Shown here: piece after piece, positions 33,162-41,358 of the stretch
Numbering within the stretch: the first letter of the stretch is position 1
Layout of the letters: each line of letters begins with the position of its first letter
Assembly: GCA_023459495.1 (NCBI GenBank)
Contig: JAEWTL010000118.1
Location: forward strand, 147,202-211,201
Length of the DNA stretch: 64,000 bases
DNA from: Bacillota bacterium
GTDB taxonomy: Bacteria > Bacillota > Clostridia > Christensenellales > SZUA-584
Reading direction: 5' to 3'
Program-made: the position numbers and the translations under genes
The notes under the pieces: generated by a model
The model's input: the letters and a program-made list of their open reading frames with translations, nothing else
Told to the model about the DNA's origin: nothing
Database searches by the model: none

Positions 33162-34328
33162 ATGACAGACTTCAACGAGATAATCCCGCGCTCCAATACC
33201 AATTCGATCAAATACGATCCCGCACGCCGCAGCATGCCGGAGGATCTGCTCCCGCTTTGGGTGGCTGATATGGATTTTCGCACGCCCTCCTGCGTCATGG
33301 ATGCACTGATCGAAAAATGCCGCCACGGCATATTCGGTTACAGCGACAGTGGCAAGGCGTATTTCAATACACTGCAAAGCTGGTTCTCACGGCGGTTCAA
33401 TTGGCAGGTGCAGCCCGAATGGCTCGTCAAAACGCCGGGCATCGTGTTCGCCGTCTGTACCGCCATCCGGTCGCTGACCTGTGAAGGTGACGCGGTGCTG
33501 ATCCAGCCGCCTGTCTACTACCCGTTTGCCGCGGGCGTACGCGCCAATAACCGGCGCCTCGTGACCAATGAACTGGTATATGACGGCGACGGCTATACCA
33601 TCGACTTTGAGGATTTTGAGCAAAAGATTATAGACAATAGCGTAAAGCTTTTTATACTCTGCAGCCCGCACAACCCGGTCGGACGCGTCTGGACGCGCGA
33701 CGAACTCACGCACATGGGCGATATCTGCCTGCGCCATGGCGTCATCGTGGTGGCGGATGAAATTCACGCGGATTTTGTTTATCCGGGCCATGAACACTTT
33801 GTCTTTACAGCACTGAAGCCGGAATTTGCCGATATCGCGGTAACCTGTACCGCGCCCTCTAAAACCTTCAACCTTGCGGGCCTGCAGGTGTCCAACATTT
33901 TCATTGCCAGCAATGTTCTGCGCGACCGATTTAAAGAAGATCTCAAACGGTGTGGGGCCGGCTTGGTGAATGTCATGGGTCTCGTTGCATGCCAAGCAGC
34001 TTATGAAGGTGGTGAAGCGTGGCTGGAGGAGCTTAAAGTTTACCTGACCGAGAATCTTGCCTTTTTGCGCGAGTTCGTTGCCGCGCACATCCCGGGCGTC
34101 CGGTTGGTGGAGCCGCAGGGCACCTACCTTGTCTGGCTTGATTTCGGTGGGTTGAGCTTAAGTGTCGATGCGCTCGATGACCTTATCGTACGCAAAGCGA
34201 AGCTATGGCTGGATGCAGGTACGATGTTCGGGCAAGGCGGCGACGGGTTTCAGCGTATCAATATTGCCTGCCCCCGGGCAGTGCTGAAAAAGGCGCTGGA
34301 GCAGTTGGAGCAGGCAGTTTCACAGTAG
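33162..34328 (+). CDS. PatB/MalY family C-S lyase (cystathionine beta-lyase-like aminotransferase)
   Basis: This 388-residue fold-type I PLP enzyme has the subgroup start LLPLWVADMDFRTP, the PVYYPF loop, NPVGRVW and the PLP lysine in TAPSKTFNLAGL. Members cleave cystathionine or cysteine conjugates to thiol, pyruvate and ammonia. GGAGG lies five bases before the ATG at 33162. It follows the CymR-like regulator by 47 bases, and its convergent neighbour ends two bases away. A role in methionine-cysteine interconversion or sulfur scavenging is likely. Confidence 0.9.
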   Translation: MTDFNEIIPRSNTNSIKYDPARRSMPEDLLPLWVADMDFRTPSCVMDALIEKCRHGIFGYSDSGKAYFNTLQSWFSRRFNWQVQPEWLVKTPGIVFAVCTAIRSLTCEGDAVLIQPPVYYPFAAGVRANNRRLVTNELVYDGDGYTIDFEDFEQKIIDNSVKLFILCSPHNPVGRVWTRDELTHMGDICLRHGVIVVADEIHADFVYPGHEHFVFTALKPEFADIAVTCTAPSKTFNLAGLQVSNIFIASNVLRDRFKEDLKRCGAGLVNVMGLVACQAAYEGGEAWLEELKVYLTENLAFLREFVAAHIPGVRLVEPQGTYLVWLDFGGLSLSVDALDDLIVRKAKLWLDAGTMFGQGGDGFQRINIACPRAVLKKALEQLEQAVSQ

Positions 34329-34330
34329 GA

Positions 34331-35227
34331 TTAAACGCGCAATGATATCAGATCTTCCACAGGACCGATTTTCAGATTTCGACCAATAAATGCGAGACTT
34401 AATTCCCGGCAGAGGGCAGTCTGTTGGAGCACTGCGTCTCCCTGGGCGATGTTGAGTATGTGCGGCACTCCTGCAATCCGTATAAAGCCTTTTACACGCA
34501 GCACGCAGCCGCACTCACCCGATACGATTGATCGGATCAGCCGATTCGCTGTATCGCGGCTCATATCATCTTTCACCTGAAGCGTTACCGCATCCATATG
34601 AGCGTGGCAGTGTCCTAGCGAAACATCCAGTTCTCTGCCTTCAGGGGTCAGCACCGCATCAATGAAGCCTTCATCATCCCACAGCTGTGCAACAATTGCA
34701 GCATTGGGATTCATGTTTCTCAAATCGCAGGCAATTTCCACCCTGTCACCATGAAAGCGTTCAAGCTTGCTGACCACCAGAACCGACGCATTCCTGATCT
34801 GATTTGCGATGAAACTGCCCTCGGCGGGACCGCCGTTTTTATAATTAATACTGTCTATGACGACAACCGCGCGCCGGATGCGGCACCGCCCGCGCAGCTG
34901 TTCATCACGGAGTACATCCTCAAACTGGTCAAACACGAACAGTCCCGACGTTTCAAACAAGATGCGGGCAGGCTTAAATTCTTGTACAACTTCCCGAAGC
35001 GTTGCCGTCAATTCGCCCTTCAATGTGCAGCAGACGCATCCGCCCTTCAACGGAATCGCTTCGAAGCCTGCGCTGCGTACCAGCTCCGCGTCAACGCCCG
35101 TCTGGCCGAACTCATTGACAACATAAACCGTACGCTCGCCGTCTGCCGCATAACGGCTAAGCAACATATTTGCTAGAGTAGTCTTCCCCGCCCCAAGAAA
35201 GCCGGTAATCACATCGATCTCAATCAT
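34331..35227 (-). CDS. CobW/COG0523 family GTPase metallochaperone
   Basis: This 298-residue protein has Walker A GFLGAGKTT at 8-16 and the metal-binding CxCC motif GGCVCCTLKGEL near residue 60. The Walker B region FETSGLF and the VSKLERF guanine-specificity loop are also present. COG0523 proteins insert zinc, cobalt or other metals into client proteins. It lies 44 bases after mtaC in the same direction as the mtaB-mtaC pair. MtaB needs zinc and MtaC a corrinoid, so a client in this set is plausible. The ribosome site is weak. Confidence 0.88.
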   Translation of the reverse strand: MIEIDVITGFLGAGKTTLANMLLSRYAADGERTVYVVNEFGQTGVDAELVRSAGFEAIPLKGGCVCCTLKGELTATLREVVQEFKPARILFETSGLFVFDQFEDVLRDEQLRGRCRIRRAVVVIDSINYKNGGPAEGSFIANQIRNASVLVVSKLERFHGDRVEIACDLRNMNPNAAIVAQLWDDEGFIDAVLTPEGRELDVSLGHCHAHMDAVTLQVKDDMSRDTANRLIRSIVSGECGCVLRVKGFIRIAGVPHILNIAQGDAVLQQTALCRELSLAFIGRNLKIGPVEDLISLRV

Positions 35228-35271
35228 AGCATTCAACAAATACTTTAAGCATCACCAGTACTGCATATTCG

Positions 35272-35904
35272 TCAGGCAATAAACGTTTTGGCAACTTCGG
35301 CGCAGCTCGCTGCATCAGACGTATATGCGTCTGCACCGATGCTGTCACAGAAACTCTGTGTAATAGGTGCGCCGCCTACCATCACTTTAACGCTCTCGCG
35401 GAGTCCGGCTTCCTTCAATGCCTTGATCACGTCTCCCTGGGCGGCCATAGTGGTCGTAAGCAGCGCGGACAGCGCCAGGATGTTCGGCTTGTGCTTCTGT
35501 ATGGCATCTACGATTATTGCATCAGGCACATCCGTGCCAAGATCAATCACTTCAAAGCCCGCTCCGACCAGCATCATCTTAACCAGATTCTTCCCAATAT
35601 CGTGCAGGTCACCCTTTACGGTTGCGAGGACCACCTTACCAATCGGCTCCACACCGGCTTCGATAAGATAGGGCTTCAGGAGTTCGAGCCCTCTGTTCAG
35701 CGCCCGCGCTGCAATAAGCACTTCCGGCACATATACTTCATTGTTCTTGAATCGAACGCCCAATTTCCCCATGCCGTCAAGCAGACCGTCATTAAGGATA
35801 TCCTGTGCGGATACGCCTGAGTTCAACGCTTCCTGAATCTCCTTCTGTACCAGATCCGATTTGCCGATTTGTACATAATCCGAAATATGTTGCAAGTATG
35901 ACAT
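35272..35904 (-). CDS. mtaC: Corrinoid protein of a methyltransferase system (MtaC-like)
   Basis: This 210-residue protein has an N-terminal four-helix cap (about 1-85) and a Rossmann cobalamin domain with the lower-ligand motif DLHDIGKN (His101). GGAPIT and the AADAYTSDAA-like C-terminus complete the B12 fold. It carries the methyl group between a substrate-specific MtaB-type enzyme and a tetrahydrofolate or coenzyme M methyltransferase. It follows mtaB by 15 bases. Sequence alone does not separate methanol-, methylamine- and glycine betaine-linked corrinoid proteins; the neighbour decides. Confidence 0.93.
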   Translation of the reverse strand: MSYLQHISDYVQIGKSDLVQKEIQEALNSGVSAQDILNDGLLDGMGKLGVRFKNNEVYVPEVLIAARALNRGLELLKPYLIEAGVEPIGKVVLATVKGDLHDIGKNLVKMMLVGAGFEVIDLGTDVPDAIIVDAIQKHKPNILALSALLTTTMAAQGDVIKALKEAGLRESVKVMVGGAPITQSFCDSIGADAYTSDAASCAEVAKTFIA

Positions 35905-35919
35905 CTTAAAATCCTTTCA

Positions 35920-37299
35920 TTATAAATTCATATCGTATAGTTCAGGCCGGAGCTTATCGCACTGCGGGATCATCTGCTCCGTCAGCGTCTGTGCATCTGA
36001 CGGCAATGCGTCCACCTCTCCGGCGATACGATCCAGCCATACGAGTTCCTTATCGTTCAGTTCCAATTCCCCCGCTTCGTGGGCTGATCTAATCTTTGCC
36101 AGCGCCAGCTCCGCCGCCTTCCTCGTCCGGTTGTAATACCCCTCTTCTTTTACAACCTCTCTGGATATATCCAGGACAACGTCCGGCCTCAATACATAGG
36201 CTTGGGGATCAAAGTGGCTGTCGGAATCTGCAAGAATGTCCCGCATCAACAGCGCTGTGTCTTCTCCACGCTGGGAAGCCGTATTCATCAGGCGGCAGTC
36301 ATATACGAGTTGTTCAAACGATACCGTCGGCGCCATACCGCCCAGCAGCTTGATGTTCTGGATTGACTCGTTGCTCCACAGATCAGCGAGGCATGCAGCC
36401 ACATTTCCTACCGGGCTAAGATGCGCACACGCGCTCGTTCGTCCTTCCATTGCAATCGGCGTCCCCGTAATCGCCTTTACATATACGCCTTCATAACCAC
36501 AGTCCTTATGTGGCCCGCGCGCGCCGCATTCTATTGCCACAAGGCTGCGAACTGCGGTCATAACGCGCACTGTCGCCGCAAAAACCCTGGGCACATAATT
36601 CTTTTCGGCGAGCACCATAGCGGTGTTGGCAAATCCGCAGGCGGTATCCCCGGCTGCAACCGTGCCTGTTCGATCCGCAATGGATACAATCTCGGTCCAA
36701 AGCTTATTCATATCCGTACAGCCAAGCACTGATAGCGCAAACACTGACTTGGCAATATCGCAGTACATAATTGCCTCGTCATGTACCTCCTTGCCGCCAA
36801 CGGATTCTATCGCCAGAAAATCGGCGCCGGACTTCGCACAGCCTTCGAATGTTTCAAGCATTCTATCCCAGTGGTAACCGCGCCACATGTGCTTCAGGTC
36901 CCTGCCCTCGCGAATGTCGTTGGGCGTGATGCGCACAGCACTCCTTACCCCGAACTTTTCTGCGTATTCCTTCACGATATCGACCACAACTCTGCAAACC
37001 TCTATTCCCCACGAGGGTTCAAAAGTCATAGGCGGGAGCGTCTCAATCTCCGCGACAAACCCCGGACAATGCAATTCTTTTGCGCGTTCACAGATACCCG
37101 TAATGATCTCCCTGTAGTTGCGAATCACCTCAGGCATCGTACTTGAGTCGATCGTCATCGTAGGCAGCGTGAAGTTGACCTCCGGGTACAGCACTCCTCC
37201 GCCAATTGACATTCCGTTTTTAAGCGTGACAGGATATTTGGCGCGCCCATAAACAAAATTTTTCAAATTCTGATACGCTGTAGCTTTAAAGTCAGGCAT
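35920..37299 (-). CDS. mtaB: Methanol:corrinoid protein methyltransferase MtaB
   Basis: This 459-residue protein matches methanogen and acetogen MtaB in length and throughout its sequence. The zinc ligands known in Methanosarcina MtaB (Glu164, Cys220, Cys269) correspond to Glu165 (LAIESVGG), Cys221 (GDTACGF) and probably Cys267 (GPHKDCGYEG). The enzyme activates methanol on zinc and transfers its methyl group to the Co(I) of MtaC. AAGGAG precedes the ATG. No MtaA, methyl-THF transferase or RamA-type activator is in the window. Confidence 0.93.
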   Translation of the reverse strand: MPDFKATAYQNLKNFVYGRAKYPVTLKNGMSIGGGVLYPEVNFTLPTMTIDSSTMPEVIRNYREIITGICERAKELHCPGFVAEIETLPPMTFEPSWGIEVCRVVVDIVKEYAEKFGVRSAVRITPNDIREGRDLKHMWRGYHWDRMLETFEGCAKSGADFLAIESVGGKEVHDEAIMYCDIAKSVFALSVLGCTDMNKLWTEIVSIADRTGTVAAGDTACGFANTAMVLAEKNYVPRVFAATVRVMTAVRSLVAIECGARGPHKDCGYEGVYVKAITGTPIAMEGRTSACAHLSPVGNVAACLADLWSNESIQNIKLLGGMAPTVSFEQLVYDCRLMNTASQRGEDTALLMRDILADSDSHFDPQAYVLRPDVVLDISREVVKEEGYYNRTRKAAELALAKIRSAHEAGELELNDKELVWLDRIAGEVDALPSDAQTLTEQMIPQCDKLRPELYDMNL

Positions 37300-37457
37300 A
37301 TACGGCTCCTTTCATACTTATCCTATGTGTTTAGTATACTTTAAAAAAATGCTGGCATCTTGAAGAATTTTTTGAATTATTGAATTATTATTTTGAAAAA
37401 TTAAAGTCTATTTATTTATTGGCGTACCAATTTAAGATGTTTATGTTCATACTCTTT

Positions 37458-37466
37458 TGATATAAT
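37458..37466 (+). promoter_or_regulatory. Extended -10 promoter of rlmI
   Basis: TGATATAAT, a perfect -10 box with the TGn extension, lies 26 bases before the rlmI start. The -35 region is poor, as is common for extended -10 promoters. A TATACT box for mtaB lies at about 37335-37340 on the other strand without a clear -35. Confidence 0.55.
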
Positions 37467-37492
37467 GGCATATACGGTTTGGGAGGAAGCAG

Positions 37493-38656
37493 ATGGGAAC
37501 TATTGTTGTCAATAAAAAGGGCCGGAAGAGAATTCATGCAGGCCATCCGTGGGTATTCGCATCCGACATCGCAGAGGCTCAGGATTCCGAGCCCGGCGAT
37601 GTCGTCGATGTGTTCAGCCCGGAACAGCAATTTTTGGGGCGCGGATACTACAATCCGAAATCACAGATTTCCCTGCGCATGCTCACGAGGCGGAATGAAG
37701 CGGTCGACGCGGAATTGATCAGAAATCGTATCCGCACAGCCGCAGAGTACCGCATGAAGCTCGGGCTGTACGATGTCTGCCGTTTGGTAAACGCTGAGAG
37801 CGATTTTCTTCCCGCGCTGATCGTGGACAAGTTCGGCGGCACACTCGTCATGCAGGTACTGTCGCTCGGCATGGAGCGGCTAAAAACCGATATCGCAGAC
37901 GCCCTGATGGCGCTGCCCGGCATTACGGGCATATACGAGCGTAACGACGCGCCCGTAAGAAACCTTGAAGGACTGGAGCAAAGCAAAGGCTTTCTGTGTG
38001 GTGGTGGGGAAACCAAAATCGTCGTTCAGGAAAACGGGATCAAGCTGCTGGTTGATATCGAGAACGGGCAGAAGACCGGATATTTTCTGGACCAGCGAGA
38101 AAACCGGGCCGCCCTGCAGCCATTCGTGCACGGCGCCCGCGTGCTGGACTGCTGCTGCCATACGGGTTCTTTTGCGCTGCACGCGGCGCATTACGGCGCT
38201 GCCGAGGTGTCCGGCGTGGATATTTCGGAAGAGGCTACCGCACGTGCAACTGAAAACGCCCAGCTCAACGGCATTGATAACTGCCGTTTCATCACCGCCA
38301 ACGTGTTCGACTATCTCCGGGAAAAGCAGGCCGACAAGGAGCTATACGACCTTATCGTGCTCGACCCGCCGGCGTTTGCAAAGAACCACAGCGCAGTCAA
38401 ATCCGCGACACGCGGGTACAAGGAGATCAACCTTAGGGCCATGAAACTGCTGCGTCCCGGCGGCTTCCTAGTCACCTGCTCCTGCTCTCAGCACATGACA
38501 GCCGACCTTTTCAACGACATGCTGCTCGCGGCTGCCATAGACGCGGGGCGCGAGCTGCGCATCATTGAAAAACGGGGACAGGCCAAGGATCATCCGTACC
38601 TTTTGGCCGCCCCCGAAACGAACTATCTGAAATGTTTTATTACGCAGGTGCGTTAG
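37493..38656 (+). CDS. rlmI: 23S rRNA (cytosine-C5) methyltransferase, RlmI/YccW type
   Basis: This 387-residue SAM-dependent enzyme has an N-terminal PUA domain (KKGRKRIHAGHPWVFASDI, about 1-75), a central RNA-binding part and a Rossmann methyltransferase. The latter contains GARVLDCCCHTGSFALHAA, LDPPAFAKN and the catalytic-type cysteines in TCSCSQHM. E. coli RlmI makes m5C1962 in 23S rRNA. GGGAGG precedes the ATG. It ends one base before the convergent metA stop. Confidence 0.93.
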   Translation: MGTIVVNKKGRKRIHAGHPWVFASDIAEAQDSEPGDVVDVFSPEQQFLGRGYYNPKSQISLRMLTRRNEAVDAELIRNRIRTAAEYRMKLGLYDVCRLVNAESDFLPALIVDKFGGTLVMQVLSLGMERLKTDIADALMALPGITGIYERNDAPVRNLEGLEQSKGFLCGGGETKIVVQENGIKLLVDIENGQKTGYFLDQRENRAALQPFVHGARVLDCCCHTGSFALHAAHYGAAEVSGVDISEEATARATENAQLNGIDNCRFITANVFDYLREKQADKELYDLIVLDPPAFAKNHSAVKSATRGYKEINLRAMKLLRPGGFLVTCSCSQHMTADLFNDMLLAAAIDAGRELRIIEKRGQAKDHPYLLAAPETNYLKCFITQVR

Positions 38657-38657
38657 G

Positions 38658-39572
38658 CTATATCTGCTCCACCGCGTAAGGCGTCTCCTGATACACGTAG
38701 TAGTTCAGCCAATTGGCGAACAGCAAGTTCGCATGCCCGCGCCAGTTCACAAGCGGCGGCTTTTTCGGGTCGTCGTCCGTGAAGTAGTTCCTCGGCAGCG
38801 CCATGTCCATCCCTTTTTTAATATCGCGGTCGTATTCACGCTGCAACGCATACGGGTCATACTCCGGATGGCCCATCACGAAGACCTGCCTTCCGTTCAG
38901 CGCTGATACGATGTATATGCCCGACTCCTGCGACTCCGACAGAATCGCCAGCCGTTCATCCCTCGCGATATCCTCATGCCGCACCTCCGTATGGCGCGAA
39001 TGCGGTACCCAGTAAACATCGTCGAAGCCGCGCATCAGCTTGACATTGCTGTCCGAAAGCGTGTGCGCGAATACGCCAAACTTCTTACTCGCCAGCTGAT
39101 ACTTGGGAATGCCGTAATGATAATAAAGCCCGGCCTGCGCGCCCCAACAGATGTGCAGCGTCGAAAACACGTGCGTTTTGCTCCACTCCATGATCTCCGT
39201 GAGCTCATCCCAGTAGGCGACATCCTCAAAAGCCATGGTCTCCACTGGCGCACCGGTGATGATGAGCCCGTCGAACTTCTCTCCCTTGACTTCGTCAAAC
39301 GTCTTGTAGAACGCATCAAGATGCTCCGGCGCAGTGTTTGTCGGCGTATACGTGGCTGTCATCAGGAGCGTCGGCTCCACCTGCAGCGATGTATTGCCGA
39401 TCAGCCGAAGCAGCTGGTTCTCCGCCATAATCTTGTCCGGCATAATATTGAAGATCAATATGCGCAGCGGGCGGATATCCTGATGGATCGCGCGGTCATG
39501 CGTCATGACGAAAATGTTCTCCGCACTCAGCACCTCGTAGGCGGGCAGGTCAGTGGGGATCTTGATTGGCAT
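38658..39572 (-). CDS. metAA: Homoserine O-acetyltransferase, MetA family
   Basis: This 304-residue enzyme acylates homoserine for methionine synthesis. Catalytic Cys142 (HICWGAQAG), His235 and Glu237 (GHPEYDP) are at the canonical positions. Residue 111 is Glu (TGAPVETM), which selects acetyl-CoA; succinyl-CoA-using enzymes have Gly (GAPLG). This fits the O-acetylhomoserine-using MetY at 28810. It is three bases after the second IscU-like gene, so desulfurase, scaffold and metA are one operon. Confidence 0.95.
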   Translation of the reverse strand: MPIKIPTDLPAYEVLSAENIFVMTHDRAIHQDIRPLRILIFNIMPDKIMAENQLLRLIGNTSLQVEPTLLMTATYTPTNTAPEHLDAFYKTFDEVKGEKFDGLIITGAPVETMAFEDVAYWDELTEIMEWSKTHVFSTLHICWGAQAGLYYHYGIPKYQLASKKFGVFAHTLSDSNVKLMRGFDDVYWVPHSRHTEVRHEDIARDERLAILSESQESGIYIVSALNGRQVFVMGHPEYDPYALQREYDRDIKKGMDMALPRNYFTDDDPKKPPLVNWRGHANLLFANWLNYYVYQETPYAVEQI

Positions 39573-39575
39573 GCG

Positions 39576-39950
39576 TTATGCTCCTTTTTGGTTCTGTTTG
39601 TAGTTCTCAATCGCCTTTTGGATCGCTTCCTCGGCCAGTACAGAACAGTGCACCTTGAGCGGCGGCAGGCCGTCCAGCGCCTCCACAACGTCCGAGTTCT
39701 TCATATGCAGCGCCTCTTCCACAGTCTTACCCTTCACCATGTCTGTGGCTACGCTGCTCGACGCAATGGCCGCACAGCAGCCAAACGTCTTAAACGAGGC
39801 ATCCTGAATCACATCGTCTTCAATCTTCAAATACATCCGCATGATATCTCCGCACTGCGGGTTGCCCACCTCGCCGATTGCGTTGGCGTCCTGCAACTCC
39901 CCTACGTTATGAGGGTTCGCAAAATGCTCCATTACTTTCTCGCTATACAT
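39576..39950 (-). CDS. Iron-sulfur scaffold protein, second IscU/NifU paralogue
   Basis: This 124-residue protein starts MYSEKVMEHFANPHNVG and has the three cysteine ligands in PQCGDIM, FGCCAA and VHCSV. It is clearly related to the scaffold at 7362 but diverged along its length. Separation from the desulfurase gene is one base. Two IscU-like genes, each with its own desulfurase, suggest separate client pools or conditions. Here the operon partner is metA, pointing to use during sulfur amino acid limitation. Confidence 0.93.
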   Translation of the reverse strand: MYSEKVMEHFANPHNVGELQDANAIGEVGNPQCGDIMRMYLKIEDDVIQDASFKTFGCCAAIASSSVATDMVKGKTVEEALHMKNSDVVEALDGLPPLKVHCSVLAEEAIQKAIENYKQNQKGA

Positions 39951-39951
39951 G

Positions 39952-41130
39952 TTATGCTCCTTTCGCCTGACAAAGCGGCGACATCTCGCGCAGGTCGGCT
40001 ACGACCTTTTTCAGCGCGTCCACCGCATAGTCAATCTCCTCTTTGGTTGTTGTTTTTCCTAATGTCATCCGGTATGAGCCGTGCGCCGTTTCATGCGGCA
40101 GACCGATCGCCAGCAGCACACTCGAAGGCTCCAGCGAAGCGGACGAACAGGCAGAACCCGTAGAACCCGCCACGCCCAGCGCACTCATGCGCATCAGCAA
40201 CCCCTCGCCTTCGATATAGTCGAAGCTGAAGTTGGCGTTGTTCGGCAGCCGATTGGTCGGATGTCCGTTGAGCCGCACGTGGTCCATCTCGCCCAGCACG
40301 CGGCTGATCAAGTGGTCGCGCAGCGCAGCAAGCCTTGCGCTCTCCTGCGGCAACTCTGCCGCGGCCAGCACCAGCGCCTCCGCCATGCCGACAATACCCG
40401 GCACGTTTTCCGTCCCGGCGCGTTTGCCGCGTTCCTGATGGCCGCCCAGGGCGTACGGCTCAATGCGTGTACCTTTACGGATGAACAATCCGCCTACGCC
40501 TTTAGGGCCGTAAAACTTGTGGGACGAGAACGACATCAGGTCCACGGTTTTCAGTTCATCCAACGCAATGGGCACTGCACCCGCGGCCTGTACCGCGTCG
40601 ACATGGAACAAGGCTTTGGAATTCGCCTTGATGATCTGCCCGATCTCAGCGATCGGTTCCAAGGTGCCGATCTCGTTGTTGGCATACATCACGCTGACGA
40701 GTATCGTATCCGGCGTCAGGCTATCCTTCAGCTGTTGGGCATCCACAGTACCGAATTCGTCCACGTCCAGATATGTAACGGTAAAGCCCTCGCGCTCCAG
40801 CCGCTCCGCAGCAGACATCACCGCCGGATGCTCAATTTTGGTGGTAATGACGTGGGTTCCCTTTTTACGGTTCGCCCGGGCCGCACCCAGAATTGCCCAG
40901 TTGTCGCTTTCCGTACCGCCTGATGTAAAATAAATTTCCTCAGGCAGCCCATGCAGTACACCTGCGATCTTGGCACGGGCCTCCTCTATCCCCTTCCTTG
41001 CCTTCATGCCAAAGCCATGCAGGCTGGAAGGATTGCCATAAACCTGTCCCATAAACGGAGTCATCGCCTCGATGACTTCCGGCCGCGTATAGGTCGTCGC
41101 CGCATAGTCCAGATAGATTTCTTTGTTCAT
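39952..41130 (-). CDS. Cysteine desulfurase, second IscS/NifS paralogue
   Basis: This 392-residue PLP enzyme has the EIYLDYAATTY start, FHVDAVQAAG, the PLP lysine in SSHKFYGPKG and the mobile-loop cysteine in GSTGSACSSA. The start at 41130 has GGGAG upstream; a GTG three codons earlier overlaps that site. It heads the desulfurase-scaffold-metA operon, driven by a consensus promoter. It is a distinct gene from the iscS at 7720. Confidence 0.94.
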   Translation of the reverse strand: MNKEIYLDYAATTYTRPEVIEAMTPFMGQVYGNPSSLHGFGMKARKGIEEARAKIAGVLHGLPEEIYFTSGGTESDNWAILGAARANRKKGTHVITTKIEHPAVMSAAERLEREGFTVTYLDVDEFGTVDAQQLKDSLTPDTILVSVMYANNEIGTLEPIAEIGQIIKANSKALFHVDAVQAAGAVPIALDELKTVDLMSFSSHKFYGPKGVGGLFIRKGTRIEPYALGGHQERGKRAGTENVPGIVGMAEALVLAAAELPQESARLAALRDHLISRVLGEMDHVRLNGHPTNRLPNNANFSFDYIEGEGLLMRMSALGVAGSTGSACSSASLEPSSVLLAIGLPHETAHGSYRMTLGKTTTKEEIDYAVDALKKVVADLREMSPLCQAKGA

Positions 41131-41182
41131 CGATTTCACGCTCCCGTCATTATTTCCTACTTATTTTGTATGATTTAAACAC

Positions 41183-41211
41183 ATCATAAAACTTGATTCA
41201 TAGTTTGTCAA
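41183..41211 (-). promoter_or_regulatory. Promoter of the nifS-nifU-metA operon
   Basis: TTGACA (41206-41211), 17 bases, TATGAT (41183-41188) on the minus strand. TATGAT and a downstream ATCATA form a small inverted repeat, a possible operator. Confidence 0.8.
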
Positions 41212-41291
41212 TAGGAATTAAGTTACCAAGCGATTTTATATTTTCCTTTTGCTGACCCGCACCGCAGAAAGCGCGCTTTTCAGGGAATTCG

Positions 41292-41330
41292 TAAACGAAA
41301 ACAGCCCAACCCCGCCGGGATCAGGCTGTT
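41292..41330 (-). terminator. Terminator of the pgk transcript
   Basis: AACAGCC and GGCTGTT (41300-41306 and 41324-41330), with an inner CCC/GGG pairing, are followed on the minus strand by TTTTCGTTT. It marks the end of the carbohydrate island. Confidence 0.8.
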
Positions 41331-41358
41331 GCAATGTTACTTTGGTTGAATATGAATA

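Noticed and set aside
38976..40163. 395-codon open frame on the plus strand
   Set aside because: It lies antisense to metA, the second iscU-like gene and the desulfurase, all with clear family motifs. Its translation is Arg/His-rich without any recognisable domain.
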